From Allacma fusca (lineage: Eukaryota; Arthropoda; Collembola; Symphypleona; Sminthuridae), in assembly GCA_947179485.1 (NCBI GenBank), contig OX359247.1, forward strand, positions 44,303,131 to 44,367,130: 64,000 nt of DNA, written 5' to 3'. The notes below the pieces were generated by a model, which saw only the letters and a program-made list of their open reading frames with translations, had not been told where the DNA came from and searched no databases. Every line of letters starts with the position of its first letter. Position 1 is the first letter of the stretch. A program made the position numbers and the translations under genes. This document shows positions 14,095 to 27,400 of this stretch, piece after piece.

Positions 14095-15661
14095 TAGTGG
14101 AGGAGGAGAAAACTGACTTATTACGACGACAGAAAGTGGAAGAAAAAGAGACAGAGAGAGAAGGAAAGATGAAGAGAAGTGAAGAGACAATTAGATTGTG
14201 CTTTTATGAATACCAATTACTTGTCCTACTGAGGAAAGAATAGTTAAAGTGCTCTTTTTCCATATGAGGGAGGATGCGGAGAGGTCCTGAGTCCTGGGTA
14301 ATGCTATAACATATAATAATTAATAATAACAGAAAGCCACTTTTCATCAAAAAGATTTCAGTGTTCACTTCCTCCAAGAACATTTCCCCTATATCTATCC
14401 CCTTCCTCCATCCATCCTTTCACTTCAGCCTCATCAATGCCAATGTAGACAACTTCCCCATATTTTGAGTTGCTACGTCCTACTTTCATTAAAGAACCTG
14501 TCTTCCAAAAAAGACTGTAATAACTTTACCATATAACAATTAGAATATAGAAGCAGAGAAAACATAAACCTTGAACTTTAAATATGTAAGCTTAAACCTA
14601 CACAATATAAAAATAAGGTGAAGTCGAGCAGTAGTAATAAAACCCTATTTAGTAATTACTTATAATTGTCATACATAATTATTAGAGGAATTGAGAGCGA
14701 AGGAAATCATCAGGAGTCAAAAGCATTGACTTACATTTAATAAATACATTTTGAGAAAATGTTACTTTCGTATATGTATAGATATAGTATAGACGGATAA
14801 TTACATTAAAGATGATAAGTAGATATTTCTTGAGGTGGTATAAAATTGACTTTATAATTTGGATATGACACTACTACACGTACACAGTTACTTGAGAGGA
14901 AGTGACTGCCAATTAGTAGAGTTCCTGGTTTAAATTTTTCCTTATTACTTTGGACGAGCTGTTGGTCCATGAGTCCTGGCATCATTGGGCGCTTGGCGAT
15001 TGGCTGGATTTTTGTAAAAAATTCGTGATATAACGGGGGAATATTTCAGGCGCAATTATTCTAATTTCATTAGTTTCCATTAGCTGGCATTAGTTTTCCT
15101 TTTTATAAAAGTCCAGAGGACTTGTTTCTAATTATTAATATAACTGTAGGCTGTAGCTTACAGCAGAAGATTTTCAAGCAAGCCTTAAAAAATGTCGTTC
15201 CATTGAGAATTATTACTATGTCACTGGGGATAATGAGAAGCAAACTCAATATTATTTTTACTGGATCTTTCTGAATCCCATTATTATTGTTTATTAATAT
15301 GGAGGAAAACTAAGGCTCTTGCGCCTAAAATATTCCTCAAAAAAAGAGGTGGATGTGAAGGGTGTTGAGGGGAGTCCCAATGAATTGATAATCAGGATGA
15401 GGCATTGGGATGGATTTTTCTCGTCGTACGTATGTAAATGGACCACAACTTATATTTGTCCCTCCAAGTGCTTAACATGAGTCTGACTATATTTGGTCCA
15501 GATAAATTTCATGTAACGGAGAAATCCTCATTTGAGATGATAAAAATAGGGATAACAGACACAAAATTCTTTTTTCAAACTTGACGGTAATTTGAGGTTC
15601 ATGAGATTCAGATTACACAATATGTAAAAAGAGATGATGATGCTGATGATGGATTTTTTTT

Positions 15662-16012
15662 TTAGAGTCCGGCCAGTTTAGCTTGACAGTACTCAAGGCC
15701 AAAAGCGACCAGATCGGGAGGATTCTCAAGCATGTAATGGATAGAAAAGTGAAGCATCCAATCAGTGATTGCCTCGTCCAAAACCAGTTGCCTACCTTCA
15801 AGCTCTTCGGCGGGTCCTCCTGTTCCTCCATTTACGGCTCCAGTTGGAGGTCCACCTCCTCCAGTCCCTTCCCTCTCCCTCTTCAGCCGTTGGAAGAAAT
15901 TCAATCCAAAATCTGCCAAATTATTTGGACGCTCTAGCAAATAAGCGATGGTGAAGTCCAAGAGGGTCTCCCGCAACTCATCCGGAACACGGTAACGGGG
16001 TCGATTATCCAT
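15662..16012 (-). CDS. Tandem RII-type docking-domain protein (PKA RII-like)
   Basis: The 116-residue frame starts at an ATG at 16012. Residues 8-44 (YRVPDELRETLLDF to FFQRLK) match the N-terminal dimerization/docking helices of type II PKA regulatory subunits, which dimerize and bind A-kinase anchoring proteins. Residues 45-77 are a Gly/Pro-rich linker. Residues 78-113 (DEAITDWMLHFSIHYMLENP to EYCQAKL) repeat the same pattern, including the PPDLVAFGLEY segment, and the frame stops after LAGL. No cyclic-nucleotide-binding domain is present. A pyrimidine tract ending in CAG lies 9 nt before the ATG (about 16022), so a 5' intron or a trans-spliced leader could join there. A donor-like GAAG|GTAGG lies inside codons 72-73 (about 15794-15797). 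The frame could therefore be a single-exon small docking protein, or the first exon of a full RII gene with this donor used. The conserved second domain after that donor favours the single-exon reading or alternative splicing. Confidence 0.75.
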   Translation of the reverse strand: MDNRPRYRVPDELRETLLDFTIAYLLERPNNLADFGLNFFQRLKREREGTGGGGPPTGAVNGGTGGPAEELEGRQLVLDEAITDWMLHFSIHYMLENPPDLVAFGLEYCQAKLAGL

Positions 16013-17962
16013 GAGTCAAGTCTGTCAACAAATGTAGAGAAAAAAAAGGCATGAAATTAAACACCCACTCACAATCACAATCACAATCCCTTCATTCCCT
16101 TCCCAGGCATTCCAATGGTTTAACCCACGGTAAATCCAATAACACCCAATTATCCCATTACTTCACAAAATTCACATTTAAATTAGAACATACTAATAAT
16201 TCATTAATTCCTTAAGCCCTTCTCCCTGCCCCCTCACACCAATTAACTTCCCACATTAGATTACTCTCCAGACATAGATATACAATAAATTAATTTCCAA
16301 GTCCTACCTACCTACCTTCCAATCTCGAAAGTTTACTTCCCTTCTGTGCATGCACGCCAAACGCCCAACGTTGAGTCCCCCTGTCCTATTAAATCTTAAA
16401 TAAAACTCTGATTTCCCTTCTACCTTGACCCAATTCCATGCAATTTCTACTCATTGATTAAAGACTATGCTAAATGTGGTGAAAGTAGGGGTAGGTCAGT
16501 ATTTGAGTATGAGGCTGTCAGGAAAGGCTTTATTTTGGTTGAACATGCAAAATGTCATTCTTGACTGTTGAAATAATTTCCTGAAAACAATTATTATTAT
16601 GAATTGCTGCTTTTTGACAAGACAGCAAAAATAATATTTATTGATTAAATCTTGACCCAACTGAAATAACAGTATAGTAATTATTATTATTTTACCAAAC
16701 CAAAGAATCCATAGTGATGTGGCGGAAATGAAAAAAAATATAGATTTAGATGTATAGATATAGAGCAGAGCCCATATTTGTATCTATACATATGTAATTA
16801 TTTATATTCTGTTAAATGTTTTTATAGCAAGACTGCTCCATTTTGTGGGTTACAGGGGATTGTCCGTACAGAATTGAAAACATGGACTAACATTAACTCC
16901 CCTATTTATGAACATACTCAATTTCGTAACGGCTTGCACATCTCATAGTAAATTTTTGCAAACTCCCAGCCCCTGCACTTTAGCTACTTGGAAATTCTGT
17001 GGCCGTTCTGGTCGACTCGTAGGGACTTTATAGGGGAATTTCCCTAACCTTGCCTCATCCTGTACAGGGGAGGACCATTTGCATAAAAACACTTTCACTC
17101 CATGCATTATTTGTCCCATGTAAAATAACCCTACAAATTTACTGCATTGACAATGAGTGAGCAAGTATATAGTAGATACATATATAGATAGTACTAGATA
17201 TAATTATCTATAGTCACATGCACATTCATAATTCACAAGGCAGACAGAACAGCTCCGAGGAACCTGCCCCCAGTATAAAGTGCCCACATCTCTGGAAATG
17301 ACCCTCACCCATAATACCGCCCATTAAGAGTACATTCCCATGGATCCTTTACCTAAACAAGCCGACTATGAACTATGGGAAATGTGAATTACTCCATGGA
17401 TACAGAGATGCATGGTAATTACATACATTGCAATTAGGTAGATATACCTTCCAAATATGCGAGATTATGCCCGTTGGTGCAGAATTCATGAAATCGCTCT
17501 TAATTTCCTGACCTCGTCGGGCTCCACCGCCTTCCATAATGACGCACAGCCTCGTATAGATAACATATATACCTATACTTAATTATATGTAGATACATAT
17601 GTAAGAAGTACTATCCCGGGTCATACATCTACTTGAAATAATATAGTATACACTTTACATATGCACATGCAAGGAGCTAATGAAACCCAAAATCCATGGT
17701 CATTTATTCCTTCATTTGCTACTCCGCCGACTTGAAAATTCCACCAGATGATGATATAGTGACCCAAATCCCCCACGCCCGTAGCCCCATCAACTTCATT
17801 TATTTAAGCTACACTAACTTCCCATTACTCCTCTTTAGGAAGACGGACACGACTAGCACGACAAGTGAAGGTACTCTAAAGGATTTGGAAATCTCCCGGA
17901 AAACAACTAAGGCACCGTGAAATCATTTAAGCCTTTTCAAATGCAGTTGACTTCCTCGCTCC

Positions 17963-17985
17963 TTCTCTCACTCTCACTCTCACTC

Positions 17986-18033
<48 letters not shown>

Positions 18034-18038
18034 TCTCT
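17963..18038. repeat. (CTCTCA)n grading into (CT)n
   Basis: Three to four CTCTCA units lead into about 45 bp of CT, a transition typical of a microsatellite evolving by slippage. Confidence 0.9.
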
Positions 18039-18954
18039 GGTATTTCACTATCCCTCCAGGAAAAGGAATTAACTTCCAAAAAGAGCTGTCGTACATTTTA
18101 ATAACATTTTCTTCACCCGACATCCAAATGTGGGATCTTAAAGTATGAACATTCCCTTGAAGGTAATTATTATACGAATTTATTTTAATTTATACTCATA
18201 TCAAGGATAATATTCCCATATAAGGAGTACTTTCGACTTTACCCCAATGAAGAGCTATGGTAAGAATCCGGAAGTTCCAGAGAGTAGATAATTTAAGTGA
18301 ATATTAAATATTAGAATTTTTGGTTATCAACGTCAGCAGAGTTCTGGGGAGTCGTAGGAGAGATGAGCGTCATAGGGAGAATGACGCTCAAGACTCCTAA
18401 CGGTTAAAATAATTGGCCAAAAAATGTGAAGTTTTACGAATCCTATATATTTATATTTACTATGGGGATGAAAGTAGGAATAATTGAAGACTGGGCTTGG
18501 AAGGGATTGGGCTCTTCCTCCACGAACTCCAATCCCTACACAATACTTATACAAGAGATGGGTCAATTAGTAATATTGCCATTTCATTTATAATTCAAAC
18601 CAATCACATCAAGAGTGTACGTAATGTTGTTCCTAAAGGGGAATGATTATGGAAAACTTACAGGATGTATATGTATATACTGGATATACTATTACATGAA
18701 CCAATTTCATCTTGAAGGTAGTATGTATCTACATATACACAAATATACAGGGACTTATAGCCTTACGTTGTGAGTTGTCAGTATTGGGGGGAGAAAATAC
18801 TTTCCATAAAAAAAAGGAAGTTAAAGACAAAGCAATATATGAGCGAGTCTGGATTCTCTGGATGGAGTGAGAGAGAGACAGAAACACAAGTTACCCACAT
18901 GCCCTTCACTTTTCACACTAATTCCATTCCCTAATTCAATTGTCATGTTCTAAA

Positions 18955-18969
18955 AGAGAGTGAGAGAGA

Positions 18970-19002
<33 letters not shown>

Positions 19003-19006
19003 AGAG
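18955..19006. repeat. Compound GA/GT microsatellite
   Basis: GA units, then five GT units, then about 22 bp of GA. Confidence 0.9.
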
Positions 19007-20056
19007 CTCAACGCGTGTATCTAATTGAGAGTATGTAGATTTAACAAAATTGTCCCTCATCCTTCTCTTTCCCTTGTCATTACTACATTGAATCCTTCTT
19101 CTCCCTTCGAATCCTTTCCTCATACGACGAGCCCTTTCACCAAACAGAGGTTAGAGGGATTGTACTAGAATTGGAAAGTTTCCTTGTCAATCTCAAAAGC
19201 ACTTTATACGATTATATTGGGAAAAGTTGTGGGAAATTATCCATAACTTTCTCAGCCCAGTCGTATCTACATACATATACATATATACTGATAGAATAGG
19301 CTCCAGGAGTTACATGTAAATTAATTCCATCCCAGTGAATCCCCCTGTCAAAAAATGTTTCGTTTTAAACTCCAACGATTTGTCTCCACGTCCCTCTCTG
19401 ACTCAGTCTTGTAATCTCAAATAATTAGCCTGCTTAGTGCTTATCCCAAACTACTCTGTGTACAAGAGATCCATCCCCCTTATAGGCAAGTAACTTCGGG
19501 GAAGTTATATAGTAATCCGAAGGTGTAAGTATAGGAAGTATAGTCAGGCGAAATGCATGGACTGGAATTATTATTCTTGATCCAACTCCACACAGTCCTT
19601 TGCAGTACGGACGGAGACTCGGGAGATGGAGCCAGAGACTAAACCCAAACCAAGGGAGCAATCATAGTAACAACTACTCCACTCAGATATTTTATAGTGA
19701 AGAGCATTCCCAAGAAAAATTCTCAAGAGCTGGAGAAAAATAATTAAGGAACATATCATCCCCATCATCACACTACTTGACTCCTCACGCGAGCTAGCAA
19801 TACTACTAGCTCATGAGAGCTCCATAGTTTAGTCCTGGAATGACGCAAATGAAACCCACAGGGACTTGTATAAATACATACACACGTGGGATCCACATGC
19901 AAAATCCTCCAAGATATAGAGAATAGCATGATATTTGTAGTCAAATAAAAAGGTGTTGTCATTTAGAGTAATAGCCCTGTCCTGTCCCAATCAGGACGGA
20001 AATCAAAGCATATCACTCACATGCCCTTCTCTTACTTTCAAATTACGATTAACGAA

Positions 20057-20087
20057 AGAGTGAGTGAGAGAGAGAGAGAGAGAGAGA
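20057..20087. repeat. (GA)n microsatellite
   Basis: GAGT units passing into a GA run. Confidence 0.9.
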
Positions 20088-22202
20088 ATATCTCTTAGTC
20101 AGCATGGGAACGTCCAGAACTGATGAGAACACACGAATTATTTCAGGGGATTAACAACCTCATTATTATCTTTTATCAGGAGCTTACATGCACTTAGAAA
20201 AATCCAAACATGCCAGTAAATACTATACTTATCAGTTCCATTATTTGAATAATGAGTTTACAAAATGTCCATGCTCCTCATAAATGTACATTTAATTTCC
20301 CCGACTTAAATAAACATTTTTTTTTCAACACCGTAATGGAATTTTTTGTCTCTTGCCTATACAGTAGATATAAACACTTATATACATATTTCTATAATAT
20401 TCATATCTATTCTAAAATTCCCTCATGAATTTCCTACCTGTACACACTCCGCTCCCACACATGAAACACAGGAGATAATAATAATAATTCATAAGGGATC
20501 CAAAATCACCGGTAAATCCCATTCGTGACCACAAATTCTGGTTTCTCTGGAACCGCTCGGAATCGAGGTCACGGGAAGGAAACAATAGTGACGGAAAGAG
20601 AAATACCCGGAGTTCTGGCCGGAGTCAATAGATGATAGTTTAGAGTATCGATAAAATAACATTCTCATAGGTAAAATTCCTGATTGTGGGTGTACTCAAA
20701 TCCTACCACGTCGGGATGCATGTATGTATGTCAATATGTACGTGCATATTATGTAGGTGGAAGTGCAGTCCATAGGACAAGTGTTATCATATAGGCTCCC
20801 CACTAGAATCATAGACAGTTCTGGGGAAACCAGTAGGGCACGCTTTATCTCCTTCGATATCTGTCCGCCAATGTATGTAGGCGCATAAGAAAGTAAGATA
20901 ATGAGAAACTGCAGTAATTTCCACGTCGAACGTCACAAATGGCGATAAAATGCAAAGCTGAACGCCTTTAACTGGATCAATCGTCGTATATCTATTCTTC
21001 TCACAAATACTATTATAGAGCATATATGTATGTACATTCTTCGGTGCATTAATGTAACCATGTCATAATCTCCTATTTCAAGTATGAACATATCCATAGA
21101 TACTTGTGCACTAGATCATGCTAAAACTCACAGTAATAGAGTACTCCAAAGCCCCCAAAAACCTTGGGAAGGAACTCTCTTATGTAGTCCAGTTCCAGTT
21201 GAGGGGGAAACTAAAAGCCCAAAATATAAGTATTGCCTATAACTACGTACACAGTCACATTAATTCCTAATAATGCTCTCCTCATAGTTTCTGACCACAA
21301 AAACTATACTGAAATAGTAATGAGGAAAAAAACCTGGGATATGCGTCGTATGAGCATGGAGATACGGTCAAATGCATCTAGAGTTACTACACACACTACA
21401 CAGTATCAGCATTTATGCTTACCCCTTGATTCCCTTCTAATATTATAGCATGGTCCCAACTCCGGCAGTACTGTAGTAGGACTGGCATAATGTTTTTGTA
21501 AAATCTCATTTGGCATGAAATGAGATGGAGAAAAACAGGTTCAAACACCCGTGAATTCTTACAACTACGTCAGTCCAGTCCCTAATGACCTTTCCAAGAT
21601 TCCAAACGAACCTCGGAGTCTCACTCCACACTGGATGCAATGCAATTCCGAGCGAGCGTTTAGTTTCTCTCTTTATTTACATTTACCTTTAATGGCTAGT
21701 TGTAACTAGACTGAAACCAATTGAAAATTTCCTCCTTTGCTGGGATTCCTGTCGAAGGGCATGCAGGACGATACTAGAAAATAGTATTTACATTTGGTTT
21801 GTATGTAAGTATACATACATATGTACATTCTACATAATATGCAGAAGCAGAACATTTTTTCCCTTTTCCTTGCTTTATACAACCCATTGAAAATTTTATC
21901 CGTGCATAGATGGATAGTCACTATTTATTTTCTATAGGAAACGACCATGTACAAATTCCCGTTAAATGCTTATATAGCATATTGATATTTACCTACACAT
22001 GCAATTATTACTGATTGTGGGGGAACGTGAACGTGCCGAGCTGGATGATGGTTCCTATTATAAAATCGACCCGAAAATTTGTTTGTATATGTGGAATAAT
22101 TACATATATGATGGGGGACCATGGAGCCAATAAGTATGTACATACATCTAGTGTGGCCTACACAAATCCAGGACTTTTTTTGTCTATTGATTTTATCATC
22201 CT

Positions 22203-22247
22203 AGTAGTGTAGTAGTGGTAGGTAGTAGTGGTGATGGTAGTGGTAGT
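22203..22247. repeat. Imperfect GTA/GTG trinucleotide tract
   Basis: Degenerate GTA, GTG and GAT triplets, all on one strand and almost free of C. Confidence 0.7.
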
Positions 22248-23315
22248 ACTCAATATATTATAGGTTCTACACTCCGGGACGAAAATATTCTATTCACTAG
22301 AATATGTGACTGACTGAATCGGAGTTTTCGGGGGAAATAGTGTAACACATTTATTTACATATACTTCTCCCAACATATGTCCAAATAAACGTATGCGTCA
22401 CAATTTGAGGGCATTCAGTCAGCAATGGTAAGTACGTGGAGAGTTGAGGACTCTATACCTATGTACATATGTACACACATGTGGGCTTATGAAGCATGCC
22501 CATAGCCCTGTTCATTTATAACGTTCCGTCCTGTCACCGAAACCATTTCCAGACAACCTCACCACCATTAAAACTCCCGAGCCGTTGTTCACACTCTGAG
22601 TCACTTTGGAGGATGACAACCGTGTAATCAGCTTGGCCAACCCAGTAAATAATGTTGTTCGAGAAGGCGGGAAATTTTCATTTTTTTTAACAAGACATCT
22701 TTCCCATAGAAGGTATACTTATACTATTTATAAATAATCCTCCAAAATGTTATAATGTTACTATTCAAGTGTAGTCCAGTAATTTTAGGATTTTTGAAAG
22801 AAATTCCCAGAACAAAATTCCAATGAATCAGCCACAATTCAATAGTCTCAGGCGAGGTCGAAATTTGACACGTTATATGAAGAAACTTCAAAAGATGGCG
22901 CCGTAGCCTGACAAATCCCTACCCCATAAGGAAGCTAATGAGATACTGATTGTGAGAGGAGAGTGAGTGAGAGAAATTAGTGAAATCAAGATTAGCTTCC
23001 AGCCAACTCCAAATTAATTTCCCAACTGAATCCTCCCTGTTAATTCCTAAGTTGACTGAAATTCCGTGGAAATTTCCGTCCTCGCTTAGTACTTTTTTTT
23101 ATATAATTATACGGACTTGATAATTTTCCTTATAATTTTTGAAAATCCCAGCACATTAACCTAGAGTACTAGATTAATCTACATATTTGAAAATCCTCCT
23201 CAAGTCAAGTTAAATCTCCAGTGGAGAGATCTCAGATCTCTTCTCCCCTATTAGAATTACATGGCCTGCATCAATATTTTTACAGTAATCATTTCTTTCA
23301 CGGTCTTCCTCCGCA

Positions 23316-23317
<2 letters not shown>

Positions 23318-23358
<41 letters not shown>
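23318..23358. repeat. (CT)n microsatellite
   Basis: Perfect CT run of about 41 bp. Confidence 0.95.
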
Positions 23359-23362
<4 letters not shown>

Positions 23363-23625
23363 GAAAGACCGACATCTCATGTGCCTGTGTAATTAAAAGG
23401 ATACGGTCAATAATAAACACCCACGCAAGGTCCTCTACTCAAATCACTCTCCATGGATGGTTTCCCCACAAGACGAGCGTATAGAGTCAAATAGCCCTCT
23501 CCCCCGGCAGGATTCCCATTTGGAAGTCAACAAGCAAATAGATTATTTAATGCCATCTTTTAATTATTTTCAAAATATCCTCTGACAGGGAGTGATACAC
23601 AAGTGTAGACGCTTGTCTAATTATT

Positions 23626-23644
23626 ACACACACACACACACACA
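23626..23644. repeat. (AC)n microsatellite
   Basis: AC run of about 19 bp. Confidence 0.9.
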
Positions 23645-24367
23645 TACACTCATACACTCATCCCTACACACATCCAAATGAATTTCCCCATCCAGTACTT
23701 ACACTTATACATATAAAAACACATTACTTTGCCGTCAATAAGTGACGAGGATGGTCCCAGGCTGAAAGGAGATCTCTGTTATTGATACGCTAGAAATTCC
23801 TCCCCACACACATTACTCCAACACATAGTCAGTCCCTGAGATGAGATAGTACACACACCATCAAATTTAATGTGGAGCAGAGGACTATATAGAGCATAAT
23901 GGGAAATCATCACAAGACTTAACCTTGAAATTAAAAGCTTTGCTAAACTTACCGTGAATAATTATTTACTACATCAAGTATTCATTTCCCTTTTCATAAA
24001 CCCACTCATTCCTCATTGCCCTATTTAGTTAAACCTCATCACTCCGATTTCATTTACTTAAGTATCTATAGATAGATATAGATAGAGACATGTCCCAAGT
24101 TCATCTACATACATATATCCATACATAGATCCATACAAAATTGTATATATCCATAATTATACAAAAACATAAATAAATATGTAGATTGAAATACAAACAT
24201 CATCTTCCCACAACTTTCTAGAGCACAGTCTTCACTTCCCGCTTTTGAACAAATGCATTACGCAAATTCATTCCAAATAGTGTCCTAATATTACTTCACT
24301 TATTATTGCATATACATATGAGAAAGTGCTCCCGCATCCTTTAGTAATTAGTAGCAGTCACGTGGAG

Positions 24368-24369
<2 letters not shown>

Positions 24370-24407
<38 letters not shown>
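24370..24407. repeat. (GA)n microsatellite
   Basis: Perfect GA run of about 38 bp. Confidence 0.95.
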
Positions 24408-24409
<2 letters not shown>

Positions 24410-27400
24410 AAAACAGTATCAGAGAAACAAGGGGTTTTCAAAACTTCAATCCCAAAATTATTATTACATTATATAAGGATTGTAAGTACAACTCGTAAAA
24501 TACTACACCAGACTGGAATGTCAAGTCTAAAAAGTGAGAGTAAACACTTGAAAGTCCCTGGTTTATCTCCGACAAACTATTAAAGAAAACTTCTCACCTT
24601 CCTCCCTTCCTTCCAACTCCGCCGACCTACTCAGATCAAGGATATTGTAAACAGGACAAGGAGCGAAAAGAAAATCGATATAGGACTCCCGAAAAAAAAA
24701 TCCCCCAGTTATCTTTCCGCATATTTCCTCATCCCAACATGTGCTCATAGTAATAACAAAAAAAAAAAAAAAAACCCAATGTTTTTTTCTAAAGTCAATA
24801 TGTCTACACACAAAGTAGCCCGAGTTGGGTTTAGAGAGTGTCGTCCTTCCAAGAGAGCGCCCACAGAGGAATTTATTATCATTAAAATGTGAGACCTACG
24901 TCACAGTCACAAGTTAATCCTTAAGACACGGGCCGGCCCATACAGTAGTAACTTACATAATATAAATGCTTACAATTATTACATAAGGGGAAAATATCCT
25001 ACAGAGTAAAATGGATGCACGTCCTTGTACATAATTATGTATGTGTTAGGATCTAGAAAATGTGAACCTTTGAGAGAAAAATCGATGTGGACCTCTGAAA
25101 GGAATGAAATGGGAGAAAGGGAAGAGTGGGAGAGGGACATTTGTACAGAGAAAACAATAAAGAACTTCAAAGAAAGTTTCGCTCCATAAATTCTTTAACT
25201 ACATATGTACATTAGTATATAAAAACCTACTTTTTGATCACTTTTCTGTCTCACAGCTGAGGGGGGGGGGAAAAAACTTGGGACCTAAAGTCAGTCGACG
25301 GGAATGAGGAGAAATAAAGTCAATTTTGAGCAACCTTTCCTTCTCCTTACGACTTAACATGTTGATTTAATTCCTCTCTACAACGTCTACTATATACTTA
25401 TATCTAATTTTACAAATGTACAAGTCCTCTCAGTAGTTCCACAAAAACAAGGCCAGTTTAGGCATGTATTTGTGCAGGACAGTCTAGATACGTGAAGATT
25501 CTTGAGTACACATCTCCTCCAACGAGCATTAAATTCCTATAACTTGACAGAGAGAGAGAGCGCAGAGCGGAAGAGCAAATCTAATAATGACTTTACATTA
25601 AGTGATTCCAATTGAGAGCACGGATGAACTCATCCCTCCTTCAAAAACACATTGCTTTTATAATGGTGGGGCTCAAATTCATGTATAAATATGACAAATC
25701 CCACATTTAAAGCATCACCAGGCCTGATAACACTCTGCTCAAGGGGTAATTAGATCCCAAGCTCTACTTGTATTTATACACTTAGATGAGCATAAATCAT
25801 ATTTGTTTCCAACATATTTACATTTTATCGCGAGCATACATACGTCACAGTCAGGAGCAATATGGGAACTTTAGTTTATCTCCTTAATCCAGGGAATTCC
25901 AAACCTCGACTAACTCAATAATCCACCGAAGATACATAACTCCCAATCAGATCCACATATATAGACAGATAGATAGATAATTTTATACACATGATCAGGG
26001 GAAGGGGTGAAAGGCAAGGATGAACTTAAGAGCTGAGTCAAAATTACAAATAACTCATTGTCACATGTTACATGTATGTATGTAATTATGTATCTATACC
26101 TCCATGGATTTTCAGTATGTATTTATATATTACTCCATGATTTTATGAGTGATTAAATTGAAATATAATCCCCCTCATTCCAGATCCATTTCAACGATGA
26201 TTCTCCAGTGATGATTCTCTAGTACGACGGGATCGAACAACAATAACAATGTTGAGAGCCTCGTATAACACACACGGAGGAAATAAGCTCCTCACCGTAA
26301 ATCCATAGTGCTTATTATATAAACTGGCTCTAGGTTCCCAATCCAGAGCCATTGGCCGTAAAAACTAATACAAATCTTTACCTGAGCCCATATAATATGT
26401 AGTGTACGGTCTGAATGCACTCACTCCTGGAAACTCAAAAGCGCAGGATTCCCTCCAAGAACAATTGAAACATGACATTTGGAAGGAGTCGAATGTTTGA
26501 GCTCCTTTTGCTAGACTTATAAAAGGACGGGGAAGGTTTTGCAACCAGCGTGTACTAAACGCCTACCCAAGACAAGACATAATACCTCAAGGAAGTTCTT
26601 TATGTATTATTACATTTTGCTACTCATACTTATATTGATAGCGTCACTAGTTCGAATGTATTTTGGGAGCGTTGAGAAACTGTGTCAACGGGGACTTTCA
26701 CAAGTACTTATACTTGTTCTGTTCTATCATCAACAAACAAACCAAAAGAGGTCTAAAATCAAGCATACATGAACCATGATTTTAAAACATTTTTTTCCCA
26801 CGGATCATTTTAGATTTTCCTCCAACTATAAAAAGATTCCGCATCTATTTCTACTAGATTCCATGGGGGTATTTTAAGCTATAAAAATACTATCCTGGTT
26901 GGAAGAAATGTTTGGTTATAATAAACGTGATGAAATATAAGCAATGGACCAAACTAGAGATTTCTTTCCTTGGGACATGAGTATGTTCAAGTTACATACG
27001 TCATAAAACTACACAGAGTTTTAAAGGTAGATACTTCCCAAGCGTTTGAACGTCTTGTGCAAGTATACAGTTAGTTAGTTAGTGATTGAAGGAATCATAA
27101 CAAATCGTTTTCAAAAGATAACAGGGAATTTAATAATGTTATCGAACCTACAAGCCTGGATTTCTTGATTGGATTCCTTGGTATCATTGGATGCAGATTA
27201 ATTATGAAAAATCAAGGTTAGACTCGTTCCACACATTTAACACAGTAACATCTCCATCCTTAAAGTTCTCGGAGTCTCTCGTAAATTCATTTATCCATAT
27301 GTAATTATATTATATGAAGTGGAATATCTACACATCCAGAGTCGTCCTATTCCTCAGTCACACTAGTACATATAATCATAGTAATAATGTGAACTTGATA

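Larger units (their letters stand above)
1..15661. other. Gene-poor host flank, left part
   Basis: I find no convincing coding exon here. Open frames are short, lack family resemblance, and often run through GA/CT repeats. The stretch holds many microsatellites (listed separately) and frequent short palindromic words of the TACATATGTA and TAATTATGTA type. It could be intergenic sequence or long introns of genes outside the window. Confidence 0.6.

Noticed and set aside
24757-24773. Poly(A) run as a possible retroposon tail
   Set aside because: No upstream SINE/LINE-like body or target duplication was recognised.
26645-26665. TTCGAAT-type B-box-like words suggesting tRNA genes
   Set aside because: No matching A box, acceptor stem pairing or cloverleaf could be drawn around these sites.
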